In this document: in pieces, positions 18,422 through 27,014 of the stretch
How the letters are laid out: each line of letters opens with the position of its first letter
Numbering within the stretch: the first letter of the stretch is position 1
DNA from: Saprospiraceae bacterium
Lineage (GTDB): Bacteria; Bacteroidota; Bacteroidia; Chitinophagales; Saprospiraceae
Direction of reading: 5' to 3'
Length of the DNA stretch: 64,000 bases
NCBI GenBank assembly: GCA_026129545.1
Contig: JAHCHX010000002.1
Span: forward strand, 496,001 to 560,000
Position numbers and translations under genes: made by a program
The notes under the pieces: generated by a model
The model's input: the letters and a program-made list of their open reading frames with translations, nothing else
Database searches by the model: none
What the model was told of the DNA's origin: nothing

Positions 18422-19225
18422 TCAAAATATTCTCCAATCCGTCCAAACCCCCATCGAGCAAAGGCGGATGTAAATATCGGTGAAGGCCACCGAGAACAAG
18501 CTCAGCCAAGCCCAGAGCATGTGTTTTTTGTTGAAACAGGTGACACAGCGATAGGCGAGGAACCGCGCCGGGCGGCGGGAAAGTTGGTCGAGCATACCGC
18601 CCACGACATGGCGCAGCGAATGGCAGCCCGTCGAGTACGACCCCAAAAAAAACACATTGACGGCCATGACAATGGTGCCCACGCCGATGCCGAAGGTTTC
18701 CTTGCCGGTGGCAGGGTCGGTGAACCACATTCCTTTCCAGACATCGTAGGTGAGGATGACCAAAAAGCCGAGTGCGATGAACACGAAATAGCGGTGGATA
18801 TTTTGCATGAACAGGGGGAACGACCGCTCGCCGGTGTAGCGTTTTTTCGATTCCGACACGGAGCAGGAAGGCGGGTCAAGAAAAAACGCTTTGTAGTAAG
18901 CGCCCCGATAGTAGTAGCAGGTGAGGCGAAACAAACCTGGCGCCCACAAAATGAGCAGCGCGGGCGAAAAAGGCAGCCACGAGGGCCACCAACCCGGCTT
19001 GGGGCCAAACACGGCGTGTGGCGAACTGCCCCACAACTCCGGCGAATAGAGCGGTGACAAATACCCTTGATAGGCATAATGCTCCCCCTGAAACGCCGCC
19101 CAAGTGGTGTAAATCACAAACGAGGACAGCACGGTGAAAACGAGCGCGGGGCTGACCCACCAGGGGTCGCGGCGGTAGGTGTGGCCGAGGCGGGGGAGAG
19201 TGTGGGAGATGTTTGTGTTGGGCAT
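18422..19225 (-). CDS. sdhC: succinate dehydrogenase membrane anchor, Sdh1-like
   Basis: 267 residues from ATG 19225 (upstream start 19267 adds 14 residues without clear purpose). Five hydrophobic spans can be drawn. Cys/His residues stand out: C103 in LTCYYYRGAYYKAFF, C121 in PPSCSV, H144 in QNIHRYF, C201-H202 and H206 in GCHSLRH, and C227, C230 and H235 in YRCVTCFNKKH. This is not the short di-haem SdhC of enteric bacteria; size, gene order and the CYYYR/GCHS blocks resemble the anchor of actinobacterial Sdh1, for which a membrane Rieske-type cluster has been described. First gene of the unit. Confidence 0.8.
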   Translation of the reverse strand: MPNTNISHTLPRLGHTYRRDPWWVSPALVFTVLSSFVIYTTWAAFQGEHYAYQGYLSPLYSPELWGSSPHAVFGPKPGWWPSWLPFSPALLILWAPGLFRLTCYYYRGAYYKAFFLDPPSCSVSESKKRYTGERSFPLFMQNIHRYFVFIALGFLVILTYDVWKGMWFTDPATGKETFGIGVGTIVMAVNVFFLGSYSTGCHSLRHVVGGMLDQLSRRPARFLAYRCVTCFNKKHMLWAWLSLFSVAFTDIYIRLCSMGVWTDWRIF

Positions 19226-19403
19226 AGGCGGTGAGCGGAAGAGACAAGTTGTTGGTTCTCCTTTCAAGGCAAAAATAATTTCACCTACCGGATGCGCAAA
19301 TTTTCTGTTGGCTTTTTTAGCGGAAGGGCGAAATATCTGTCGGAAAATGAATTTTTAGGCTGGTTTTTGCAAATGAAGATGTGGTGTGGGGTAGGAGTAT
19401 TCC

Positions 19404-19438
19404 CACATCCTGCCCGAAAATCCAAATCATAGCGGGGG
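19404..19438 (+). repeat. direct repeat E, left copy
   Basis: 35 bp beginning ACATCCTGCCC and ending GCGGGGG. A copy with about five differences lies at 20196-20229, so the pair brackets the two genes between them. Confidence 0.6.
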
Positions 19439-19481
19439 AATTTTGTGTTGGGGCGAATTTTTCTTTGTGGGAGGGGGCGTA

Positions 19482-19895
19482 TCAGAGTTTTGCTCCCTTC
19501 GGCATCACCTCAAAAAACATCGCCGAGCGGGAGAAAAACACGTCGAACTCCATGAAGAAGTTGGTTTGGCCGAGTAGCAGGGGTATGTTGTCGGCTTTTG
19601 TCCAAGCGAAAGCCAACTCCGTTTGCGGGCAACCTTCAATGAAGGCATTGACAAAAACGATGCAGGCTTCAAAAGCGGAAAGGTTGCCACCAAGTCGGAG
19701 CGGCATTTTTTGTTCTTCCCAAATCAGACCCAATTCCAAGCCGGTAGAAAACGGCAGCACGTTGACGGTTGAACCAGTGTCGAGTAATCCATGTGTTTTC
19801 AACTCGCGTTCTTCGAGGCTCAACGTGAGTGGCAAGAAGGGCATAAACGCGCCCTCGCCCTTTTGCGTTGGAAGTGAGGTGAATTCAAAGCGCAT
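19482..19895 (-). CDS. retropepsin-like aspartic protease domain protein
   Basis: 137 residues. The aspartic-protease hallmark is GLLDTGSTVNVLPF (D39-T40-G41), with a downstream LLLGQTNFFMEFDVFF block equivalent to the flap/second-strand part of single-domain retropepsins. No signal peptide. It starts 6 nt after the stop of an 80-residue gene. Similar two-gene pairs are scattered in cyanobacteria and Bacteroidota without a known role; some are treated as toxin-antitoxin-like, which is unproven. Protease activity would need dimerisation. Confidence 0.65.
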   Translation of the reverse strand: MRFEFTSLPTQKGEGAFMPFLPLTLSLEERELKTHGLLDTGSTVNVLPFSTGLELGLIWEEQKMPLRLGGNLSAFEACIVFVNAFIEGCPQTELAFAWTKADNIPLLLGQTNFFMEFDVFFSRSAMFFEVMPKGAKL

Positions 19896-19901
19896 CGCCT
19901 G

Positions 19902-20144
19902 TCAACCTTTGGATTGTCGGTTTTTGATTGCTTGCAACATCTCCGCCGCCGCCTCATAAGAATCATAAGGCGACCAAACAGGGTAAACCTCTTCGGGCAA
20001 CGAAAATTCATGTTGTTGTCTCGACAACTCCGCCGCCAAAAACTGAATGATGTACAATTTTTCGTGCGGCTCCAACGCTCTCAACGCGGGCAGCAGTTGG
20101 GTGGCGTTCGAGATGGAGACAGTGGAATTTGCAGCGGATGACAT
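19902..20144 (-). CDS. small acidic protein paired with the aspartic-protease-like gene
   Basis: 80 residues, mostly helical (LLPALRALEPHEKLYIIQFL), ending in a Tyr/Trp-containing segment (VYPVWSPYDSYEAAAEML). No DNA-binding motif is obvious. It is translated just before, and probably coupled to, the 137-residue protein. Function unknown; an adaptor or antitoxin-like partner is possible. Confidence 0.6.
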   Translation of the reverse strand: MSSAANSTVSISNATQLLPALRALEPHEKLYIIQFLAAELSRQQHEFSLPEEVYPVWSPYDSYEAAAEMLQAIKNRQSKG

Positions 20145-20195
20145 GGCCGGTAATTTTATTTTCTTGCAAATTTACACACTTTCAGCAACGCCGCG

Positions 20196-20229
20196 ACATC
20201 CTGCCCAAAAAACCATATCATCGCGGGGG
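20196..20229 (+). repeat. direct repeat E, right copy
   Basis: 34 bp, ACATCCTGCCC to GCGGGGG, in the same orientation as 19404-19438. It ends inside an 8-G run (20225-20232). Confidence 0.6.
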
Positions 20230-20253
20230 GGGTGGTAAGAGGCGGGAAACCGC

Positions 20254-20817
20254 TCACGGCATCGTTCCGTACATTTTTCCCTGTGCGGTCATTTTGAGCA
20301 AATAATTGAGCCGCTTGATGGCTTCGTCGCGGCGGCTGTCGCCTCGGATTTCGGTTATCCAACCGATTTTGAGGCGCTTGTAGTGATGCGGGAACTGCTG
20401 AAAAATTTCCCAAATCTGCGGGTCTGCTTTCAAGGCTTCCTCGAGCCAAGCGGGCATTTCGAGGGGGGCATCGGGTGAGCCGATTTGAGCGGCGATAGGC
20501 TCGATGCCTGCTGGGGTCATCAGGCCGAGGCGCTGGAGCTTCCACACGCGCTGGCGGTTGAGTTCGGAAAGAAAGGATTTTTTGCGGCGCGGGGTGATGC
20601 GCTGCACGGTGCTGTCCTCATCATATTTTTTGCTGATGCCGTCAATCCAGCCAAAGCATAGGCACTCCTCCACCATGTCGTCGTAGGGTAGCGAGGGCTG
20701 GCCGCTGGCTTTTCGGAAGGTGCGGAGCCAGACTTCGGTTTTGGTTTTGTGATGGGCTTCGAGCCAAGCTCGCCACTCGGCGCGGTCGCGGGGGTAAAAG
20801 ACTTCGGTAATCTCCAT
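20254..20817 (-). CDS. YdeI/OmdA-like family protein
   Basis: 187 residues. The N-terminal half has the family pattern WLEAHHKTKTEVWLRTFRK and the ECLCFGWIDGISKKYDED block; the C-terminal half has the typical ITPRRKKSFLSELNRQRV. Members are small cytoplasmic proteins annotated as bacteriocin protection or OmpD-associated, with little biochemical proof. No operon partner: it lies between repeat E and family A copy 3. Confidence 0.75.
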   Translation of the reverse strand: MEITEVFYPRDRAEWRAWLEAHHKTKTEVWLRTFRKASGQPSLPYDDMVEECLCFGWIDGISKKYDEDSTVQRITPRRKKSFLSELNRQRVWKLQRLGLMTPAGIEPIAAQIGSPDAPLEMPAWLEEALKADPQIWEIFQQFPHHYKRLKIGWITEIRGDSRRDEAIKRLNYLLKMTAQGKMYGTMP

Positions 20818-20841
20818 TATTTACAGACTAATTTGGGCATT

Positions 20842-20945
20842 AATACCATGATTCGCTAGGATTTGTCAGACAACCATGATTGCTCTCCCTGACTTCGATA
20901 GATTGCGCTTTTAGCCATACCCAAAACTTGACGGCGCGAAGTGTA
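20842..20945 (+). repeat. family A dispersed element, copy 3
   Basis: About 104 bp, starting AATACCATGATTCGCTAGG. It has a one-base deletion relative to the other copies in its centre. Confidence 0.7.
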
Positions 20946-20973
20946 CTTTAAGAAACGAAATCGCGGCGGGGTC

Positions 20974-21258
20974 TCAAAACCCCAACAAATCCACCAAGCC
21001 TTTCAGGATGCAAACGGCCCCGACGGTGGTCAGCAGATACATACTGGTCGCAAAGGACAGTTCGGTGTCGTAGAGAAAAAAGTTGATGCCGAAACTCACG
21101 GCCATCAGAGCGATGCCGACACCAAGCCATTTCAACCCGCGCTGAAAAAGGCGCTCATGTTTTTCTTTCAGGACAGCATCGGAGGGCGGTGTGTCGGGCT
21201 CGTGCGCGGTGTCGGCATCTGAGGCAAAACCTTGCGAGGTGCGTTGCAGTGGTTCCAT
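20974..21258 (-). CDS. small two-span membrane protein
   Basis: 94 residues from ATG 21258. A charged N-terminus (about 1-42) is followed by two hydrophobic helices (GVGIALMAVSFGINFFLY and SMYLLTTVGAVCILKGL). No family recognised. It sits 133 bp downstream of uvrC on the same strand and could be co-transcribed. Confidence 0.55.
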   Translation of the reverse strand: MEPLQRTSQGFASDADTAHEPDTPPSDAVLKEKHERLFQRGLKWLGVGIALMAVSFGINFFLYDTELSFATSMYLLTTVGAVCILKGLVDLLGF

Positions 21259-21391
21259 CGTATGCTCCGTTTTGTGAAATTCCTTTTTTTGGTGAAAAAT
21301 CACTCGTGAAACGCGGGCCTTCGGGCTGCAATGGTAACGGTTATTGGGCAGTCAGGCAAGAAAACACCGACATCATTTGCATGGTTTGATG

Positions 21392-23224
21392 TTAACCGGA
21401 GGCGTTGGCATCGAAATAGGAGGCCACTTTCCCCGCTGCCGCCTTCCCCACAACCTTTTCGATTTCAGCCGCCTCAGCCGCCCGCAGTCGCGTCAGCGAG
21501 CCGAAATGAGCGAGCAGCTTTTCCGCCGTTTTTGCGCCGATGCCGGGTATTTCGGTGAGCTCGGTTTTGATGAAGTTCTTGCTGCGCTGGTTGCGGTGGA
21601 ACGTGATGCCGAAGCGGTGCGCCTCGTTGCGGGCTTGCTGGATGAGTTTGAGTGATTCCGACTTTTTGTTGATGAGTGCCGGCACCGGGTCGTCGGGGAA
21701 AAAGATTTCTTCGAGGCGCTTGGCGATGCCGATGACGAGCATTTGGCCTTCCAGCCCCAATGCCCGCACGCTTTTCATGGCCGCGCTAAGTTGGCCTTTG
21801 CCGCCGTCTATGATGACAAGCTGGGGCAACCCCTGCCCCTCGGCGAGCAGGCGTTTGTAGCGGCGATACACCACCTCCTCCATGGAGGCAAAGTCGTTGG
21901 GGCCTTCCACCGTTTTCACGTTGTAGTGGCGGTAGTCGCGCTTGGAGGGTTTGGCGTTTTTGAACACGACACAACTCGACACCGGGTTGGTGCCTTGCAG
22001 GTTGGAGTTGTCGAAACACTCAATCCAAAGCGGCACGGCTTCTATGTGCAAGTCGGCTTGCAGGGTGCGCAGGATGCGCTCTGCGTGGGTTTGCTTGCCC
22101 GTGGCATTGGCAGCCTGTTTTTTCTTTTGCAGCAGGTGGTATTGCACGTTTTTTTCCGACAGCTCGAGCAGTTTTTTCTTGTCGCCGATTTTTGGGACGG
22201 TGACAGTCCCTGCCCCGGCCCCTCCCCAATAGGGAGAGGGGAGCGTTACCTCGAACGGCACGATGATTTCCGGCGAAATGCTTTGAAATCGCTCTCTCAG
22301 GTTTTGAATTGCGTACACGAGCAAGGTCTCTTTGTCCTCGTCCAGATTCTTCGTCAGTGTGAGCGTGTAGGTGTGAATGACGGCGCCGTTCACGACTTTG
22401 AGGTAGTTGACAAAGGCTTCTTTCTCGTCGTCGGCGATGGCGAACACGTCCACATCGCGGATGTTGGGGCTGACGACCGTGCTGCGGCCTTGATAGTCCT
22501 CAAAGAGCGAGAGTTTTTCTTTTAGCAGTTGCGCTTGCTCGAATTGCAGATTTTCCGCCGCCCGCTGCATTTCTTCTTTCAAATGCGCTTTCACGGCGGC
22601 GAAATTGCCTTTCAGGATGTTTTTGATTTGCTCGATTTTTTGATTGTACGCCTCCTCCGTTTCCAGTCCCACGCAGGGCGCCGCGCAGTTTTTGATGTGA
22701 TATTCGAGGCAGGGCTTGAATTTCCCTTTCGAGATATTTTCTGGCGAAAGATGGAGCGTGCAAGTGCGGAGCTGGAAAAGTTTGCGAATCAGCTCGATGA
22801 TTTGCTCCACCCGAAATTTTTGCAAATAAGGCCCGAAATAGGTGGAGCCGTCCTTGATGACTTTGCGGGTCAGGAACACGCGGGGGAATCGCTCGCGTTT
22901 GATGCAGACGTAAATCAGGGGCGATTTTTCGTCTTTGAGCATCACGTTGTAGCGTGGCTGGTGTTTTTTGATGAGCGAATTTTCGAGCAGCAGCGCGTCG
23001 TGTTCGGTCTCCACAATAGTGAACTCGATGTGGTGGGCGTGACGCACGAGCACCTTTGTCTTGGCGAGCTGGTATTTTTTGTCGCCGAAGTAGGAGGAGA
23101 GGCGATTGCGCAAGTTTTTTGCCTTGCCGACATAGAGGATAGTGCCCTCGGCATCAATGTATTTGTAAATGCCCGGCGCGGTCGGGATGCTGGGGGCAAA
23201 TTCTTTGAACTGCTCGTTGGTCAT
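21392..23224 (-). CDS. uvrC: UvrABC excinuclease subunit C
   Basis: 610 residues. N-terminal GIY-YIG nuclease domain (GIY at 18-20, YVGKAKNLRNRL at 31-42), UVR motif near EEMQRAAENLQFEQAQLLKE, a C-terminal RNase H-like nuclease half (WIECFDNSNLQGTNPVSSCV, VIIDGGKGQLSAA) and a terminal helix-hairpin-helix (LTEIPGIGAKTAEKLLAHFG). It makes both incisions in nucleotide excision repair. Oddity: residues about 325-341 (LPSPYWGGAGAGTVTV) are encoded by a GC-rich palindrome and look like a repeat inserted in frame between domains. Confidence 0.93.
   Translation of the reverse strand: MTNEQFKEFAPSIPTAPGIYKYIDAEGTILYVGKAKNLRNRLSSYFGDKKYQLAKTKVLVRHAHHIEFTIVETEHDALLLENSLIKKHQPRYNVMLKDEKSPLIYVCIKRERFPRVFLTRKVIKDGSTYFGPYLQKFRVEQIIELIRKLFQLRTCTLHLSPENISKGKFKPCLEYHIKNCAAPCVGLETEEAYNQKIEQIKNILKGNFAAVKAHLKEEMQRAAENLQFEQAQLLKEKLSLFEDYQGRSTVVSPNIRDVDVFAIADDEKEAFVNYLKVVNGAVIHTYTLTLTKNLDEDKETLLVYAIQNLRERFQSISPEIIVPFEVTLPSPYWGGAGAGTVTVPKIGDKKKLLELSEKNVQYHLLQKKKQAANATGKQTHAERILRTLQADLHIEAVPLWIECFDNSNLQGTNPVSSCVVFKNAKPSKRDYRHYNVKTVEGPNDFASMEEVVYRRYKRLLAEGQGLPQLVIIDGGKGQLSAAMKSVRALGLEGQMLVIGIAKRLEEIFFPDDPVPALINKKSESLKLIQQARNEAHRFGITFHRNQRSKNFIKTELTEIPGIGAKTAEKLLAHFGSLTRLRAAEAAEIEKVVGKAAAGKVASYFDANASG
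22204..22246. repeat. REP-like palindrome inside uvrC
   Basis: The core CCCCTCCCCAATAGGGAGAGGGG forms a hairpin, with further G/C flanks. The reading frame continues through it. A similar hairpin is intergenic at 32316-32363. Confidence 0.6.
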
Positions 23225-23295
23225 GGGGACAAAATTATGTCACTCCTTCGAACAGCCGCCTGATGGAGGGCGCGATTTGCTCAAAATCATGGTTG

Positions 23296-23329
23296 TTTGG
23301 AAAAACCAACCTATCACGCCATAAATTTG
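23296..23329 (+). promoter_or_regulatory. Bacteroidota-type promoter of dinB
   Basis: TTTG at 23296-23299 and TAAATTTG at 23322-23329, separated by 22 nt, match the -33/-7 consensus TTTG/TAnnTTTG. The TTG start of dinB is 20 nt downstream. Confidence 0.5.
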
Positions 23330-23348
23330 GGCCAACGCACACACACCC

Positions 23349-24431
23349 TTGCGCAAAATCATACACATTGACATGGACGCTTTTTTTGCGTCGGTAGAGC
23401 AGCGCGACCACCCCGAGCTGCGTGGAAAGCCCATTGCCGTGGGCGGCGGGGGGCCACGCGGGGTGGTGGCGGCAGCCAGCTATGAGGCGCGGCAGTTCGG
23501 CGTGCGCTCCGCCATGTCAGGGGCAAAAGCGCGGCAGTTGTGTCCTCAATTGATATTCGTTCGACACAATTTTGAGCAATACAAGGCTGTGTCGCAGCAG
23601 ATACGCGCCCTGTTCGCCGAATACACGGACCTGGTGGAGCCGCTTTCCTTGGACGAGGCTTACCTTGACGTGACGAACCCCAAAATGGGGCCGCCTTCTG
23701 CCACGCTGATTGCGCGCGAATTGAGGCAACGGATTTTCGAAGCAACACAACTTACAGCATCTGCGGGGGTGTCGTACTGCAAATTCTTGGCGAAAATGGC
23801 CTCCGACCTCAACAAACCCAATGGCATGGCCGTCATTCTGCCTCACGAAGCGGAGGCATTTTTGGAAAAATTGCCTATCGAAAAATTTCACGGCATCGGC
23901 AAATCCACCGCCGCGAAAATGCACCGCATGGGCATCCACAACGGCTACGACCTGAAACAACATTCCCTGCTCGAACTGGCTCGGCGCTTTGGCAAGGCCG
24001 GACGCTTCTACCACAACATCGTGCGCGGCATTGACGAACGACCCGTGCGCAGCCAAGGCGTGCGCAAGTCCATCAGCACCGAGCATACGTTCGCCACCGA
24101 CCTCGACACCACAGCCGAAATGATGGAGCGCCTGACAACCATTGCCGAGGCATTGCAGCAACGCATCGAACACGCCGACAACCCGGGCCGAACCCTCACC
24201 CTCAAAGTGAAATACGCCGATTTCCACACCGTCACCCGCTCCAAGACGCTTGAGCACGACATCGCCACTGCCCCCGAAATGCTCCAATGGGCCGCTTCCT
24301 TATTGGCCGACACGGAAGCCTTGACACGCAAGGTGCGCCTGCTGGGGCTGGGCGTGTCGAACCTGCGCCGCGAGCACGAGCAGCAGCAGGCATATTTTGG
24401 GCCGGGCGAGCAGCTGACGTTGGATTTTTAG
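23349..24431 (+). CDS. dinB: DNA polymerase IV (Y-family translesion polymerase)
   Basis: 360 residues with a TTG start, chosen because it gives the family N-terminus RKIIHIDMDAFFASVEQRD with the first metal-binding Asp at D8. The second catalytic block is EPLSLDEAYLDVT. A helix-hairpin-helix region (IEKFHGIGKSTAAKMHRMG) and a little-finger domain follow. It lacks an obvious C-terminal clamp peptide beyond ...GEQLTLDF, which may itself be the beta-clamp motif (QLTLDF). It stands alone near uvrC; the two are divergent repair genes sharing a 124-bp intergenic region. Confidence 0.92.
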   Translation: MRKIIHIDMDAFFASVEQRDHPELRGKPIAVGGGGPRGVVAAASYEARQFGVRSAMSGAKARQLCPQLIFVRHNFEQYKAVSQQIRALFAEYTDLVEPLSLDEAYLDVTNPKMGPPSATLIARELRQRIFEATQLTASAGVSYCKFLAKMASDLNKPNGMAVILPHEAEAFLEKLPIEKFHGIGKSTAAKMHRMGIHNGYDLKQHSLLELARRFGKAGRFYHNIVRGIDERPVRSQGVRKSISTEHTFATDLDTTAEMMERLTTIAEALQQRIEHADNPGRTLTLKVKYADFHTVTRSKTLEHDIATAPEMLQWAASLLADTEALTRKVRLLGLGVSNLRREHEQQQAYFGPGEQLTLDF

Positions 24432-24489
24432 CGAATACGGTGCAAACAAAGACGGCAGATTCGCACTGCCTTTCTCCTACTTTTGCGGC

Positions 24490-25608
24490 ATGGCTTTTAA
24501 AAACCTGCTGCACTTGCTACCCTTGATGGTGGTCGCCGCCCTGATTTTGCTTTCCGACATTTTCTCGTTCGATGCCCTCCGGCACCCCGCCGCACAAGGC
24601 TGCTTGCGGCTTTGCGAAGCATATTTCGAGCGTTGGAGCGGCATCTCCGCGCATAGTGCCCCTGTTGGATGGGCAGATGGCTACCCGATGGCAGGCGCGG
24701 TGTTGCGATTTTGGGTGCCGGATGCTGCGTTGGCTTTGCAAGTGATTTCGTGGGTATCAGCGGGTTTGGCGGTGTGGATGTTCGAGCGGCTGCTACAATT
24801 GTGGTCGCCTGGCACCTCGCCAGCGTCGCGGTGGGTTTTCGCAGGGCTGGGGCTGGCGATGTCGCCTTTTTTCATCAAGGCAGGCCTCTCGGTTTTGCCC
24901 GATGCGTTGGGGCTGTTGTTTTTTTTGGTGGCGCTGTATGTGGGCTTGCGCGTGTTGGAGTCGAGACGCCACAAAAGCGCGGCGTGGGTGGCGATGTGGG
25001 CCGTATTGGCTGGAGTCACTCAATGGAGCGCGTCGGCTTTTTTGATGCCATTTGTGGTGGCCATTGGGTGGCGGATGATGCGTCGGCAGCAATGGGGCTG
25101 GGTGTTGGCGATGAGTGGCGTGGGCGTTGCGACGCTGGGGGCTTACTGTTTCTGCTCCTCGTCGGCGCTTGGCTTTGATGCCCCGGCATGGCAAGGATGG
25201 TCGCTGGGCAATTTGTTCAGGCGTTCCTTCCAGTCTTCGCCGGGCGGCCTTTCTCAACATCTCTTGCCCAACGGCCTCTACATACTCGCTCCGCTAGCGC
25301 ATCCGGGCTTTTGCCTCCCGCTTTCCCTGCTCTTTTTGATGGGCAAAAAGACCGATTTTCACCACGCCGCTCAAAAAATACTGCTCCTGAGTCTGGTGCT
25401 TTTTGCCCTCTTCGTCGGCGGCCTCCCCGAACAGGAAATGCGCTACTTGCTGCCGGGATTCACGGTGCTGCTCCTGTTCCTCTTTCCCGCTTGGGACAGG
25501 GTGTTTGCCTATGGCTTTTATTTTTTCCGAAGACTTACGTTCACCATTCTTTTGCTTGCGTTGGCCATCCAAGTCGTTTCGAGCGTTTATCTGGTGTTTT
25601 CAGGGTGA
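24490..25608 (+). CDS. polytopic membrane protein, ArnT/PMT-like glycosyltransferase fold
   Basis: 372 residues with about nine hydrophobic spans. The first loop (GWADGYPMAGAVLRFW) and the segment ALGLLFFLVALYVGLRVLES resemble GT-C (family 39-like) transferases that use polyprenyl-phosphate sugars, but the usual catalytic DE/DD pair in the first loop is not plain, so a GT-C relative of unknown activity is the safer call. TACTTTTG at 24479-24486 matches a -7 element 4 nt before the ATG, which would give an almost leaderless transcript. Confidence 0.55.
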   Translation: MAFKNLLHLLPLMVVAALILLSDIFSFDALRHPAAQGCLRLCEAYFERWSGISAHSAPVGWADGYPMAGAVLRFWVPDAALALQVISWVSAGLAVWMFERLLQLWSPGTSPASRWVFAGLGLAMSPFFIKAGLSVLPDALGLLFFLVALYVGLRVLESRRHKSAAWVAMWAVLAGVTQWSASAFLMPFVVAIGWRMMRRQQWGWVLAMSGVGVATLGAYCFCSSSALGFDAPAWQGWSLGNLFRRSFQSSPGGLSQHLLPNGLYILAPLAHPGFCLPLSLLFLMGKKTDFHHAAQKILLLSLVLFALFVGGLPEQEMRYLLPGFTVLLLFLFPAWDRVFAYGFYFFRRLTFTILLLALAIQVVSSVYLVFSG

Positions 25609-25707
25609 CGGCCTTGCGCCGCGACCTCCGTTTTTCAAAAATCTCGTAGATTTACCCCCACTTTTTTTCCAATAAGCGTTTTTCAGCAAAAACAAAAACT
25701 ACGCACT

Positions 25708-27009
25708 ATGAAGAGAATAGCCCTTTCCATGCTGCTCGCCCTGTTCGTGGCGGGCCTTTTCGCCCAAAAACAAGAACCCTATCAATTCAAAGACATCAAG
25801 CGCCTCGCGGCCACCGAGGTAAAAAATCAGGACAAAACCGGCACTTGCTGGGCTTACAGTACCGCCTCCATGCTCGAAAGCGAAGCGCTGCGATTGGGCA
25901 AAGGCACCACCGATTTGTCGGAAATGTTCATCGTGCGGCACATCTATCGCCAAAAGTGCGAGAACTATGTGCGGCGGCAGGGGACGGCCCAATTCGGCGA
26001 AGGAGGCCTCGCACACGATGTTTTTCATGTGGCAAAACAACACGGCATCGTGCCGGAAAGCGCCTATCCCGGCCGTAAAAACCCAAACAAACCCCGCGAC
26101 CACAGCCAACTGGAAAAAGACCTGAAATCCATGTGCGACGATTTTGTGGCAAAAGGCAAGGCTGGCAAACTTTCCGCCGATTGGCTCGCCAAGATTGACA
26201 GCGTGCTCGACGCGGAGTTTGGCAAAGTGCCTTTGCAGTTCGAAGTCGGCAGCACGATGTTCACCCCCGCCTCCTACCGTGACTTCCTCGACATCAAGCC
26301 CGACGACTATGTGAACATCACATCGTTCACCCACCACCCTTTCTACGAAAAATTCATCCTCGAAGTGCCTGACAACTGGGCCAACGGGATGTATTACAAC
26401 CTGCCCATCAACGACATGATGCGCTGCCTCAACTATGCCCTCCAACAAGGCTACTCCGTCGCTTGGGATGCCGATGTGAGCAACATGGGCTTTTCGAGCG
26501 CCAACGGCATCGCCATCGTGCCACAAAAAGAATGGGCCGAGCTCAGCCTTGCCGAGCGCCAAAATGCCTTCAAAACTTGGGAGCCGGAGAAAAGCATCAC
26601 GCAAGAATACCGTCAGGAACTCTTCGACCGCCAAGTGACGGTGGACGACCACCTGATGCACATCGTCGGGCGGCTCGACGAAGCACACGGCGGCGACTTC
26701 TACGCCGTGAAAAACTCTTGGGGCGAAGTGTCAGACCTCAAAGGTTACCTCAACGTGTCGGAAGCCTATATGCGCCTCAACACCATCGCGTTCACCTTGC
26801 ACAAAAACGCCCTGCCCGCCGATATTCAGCGCCGCCTCGGCATTCAGCCCGACGTGCCGAAACCTTCCGGCCCCACCATGCGCCCGTCCAAAACTACGCC
26901 CACGAATGAAAAACCAAGCGACTCGCAAGTGTCGCCCGCCAAAATACAGCCCAGAGTGAACACCGTACAACCCAAGACAGCACCCAACAAAAACGTATCC
27001 GACAACTAA
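25708..27009 (+). CDS. C1-family cysteine peptidase, bleomycin-hydrolase type
   Basis: 433 residues with a signal peptide (MKRIALSMLLALFVAGLFAQ). Catalytic Cys C47 in KTGTCWAYSTASM, His in VDDHLMHIVG (H315) and Asn N336 in VKNSWGE make up the papain-type set; the arrangement follows the C1B aminopeptidase C/bleomycin hydrolase branch. Exported, unlike most members. A Pro/Lys/Thr-rich tail of about 55 residues ends the protein. It probably trims peptides in the periplasm. 5 nt upstream of gcvT. Confidence 0.85.
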   Translation: MKRIALSMLLALFVAGLFAQKQEPYQFKDIKRLAATEVKNQDKTGTCWAYSTASMLESEALRLGKGTTDLSEMFIVRHIYRQKCENYVRRQGTAQFGEGGLAHDVFHVAKQHGIVPESAYPGRKNPNKPRDHSQLEKDLKSMCDDFVAKGKAGKLSADWLAKIDSVLDAEFGKVPLQFEVGSTMFTPASYRDFLDIKPDDYVNITSFTHHPFYEKFILEVPDNWANGMYYNLPINDMMRCLNYALQQGYSVAWDADVSNMGFSSANGIAIVPQKEWAELSLAERQNAFKTWEPEKSITQEYRQELFDRQVTVDDHLMHIVGRLDEAHGGDFYAVKNSWGEVSDLKGYLNVSEAYMRLNTIAFTLHKNALPADIQRRLGIQPDVPKPSGPTMRPSKTTPTNEKPSDSQVSPAKIQPRVNTVQPKTAPNKNVSDN

Positions 27010-27014
27010 TTCGC

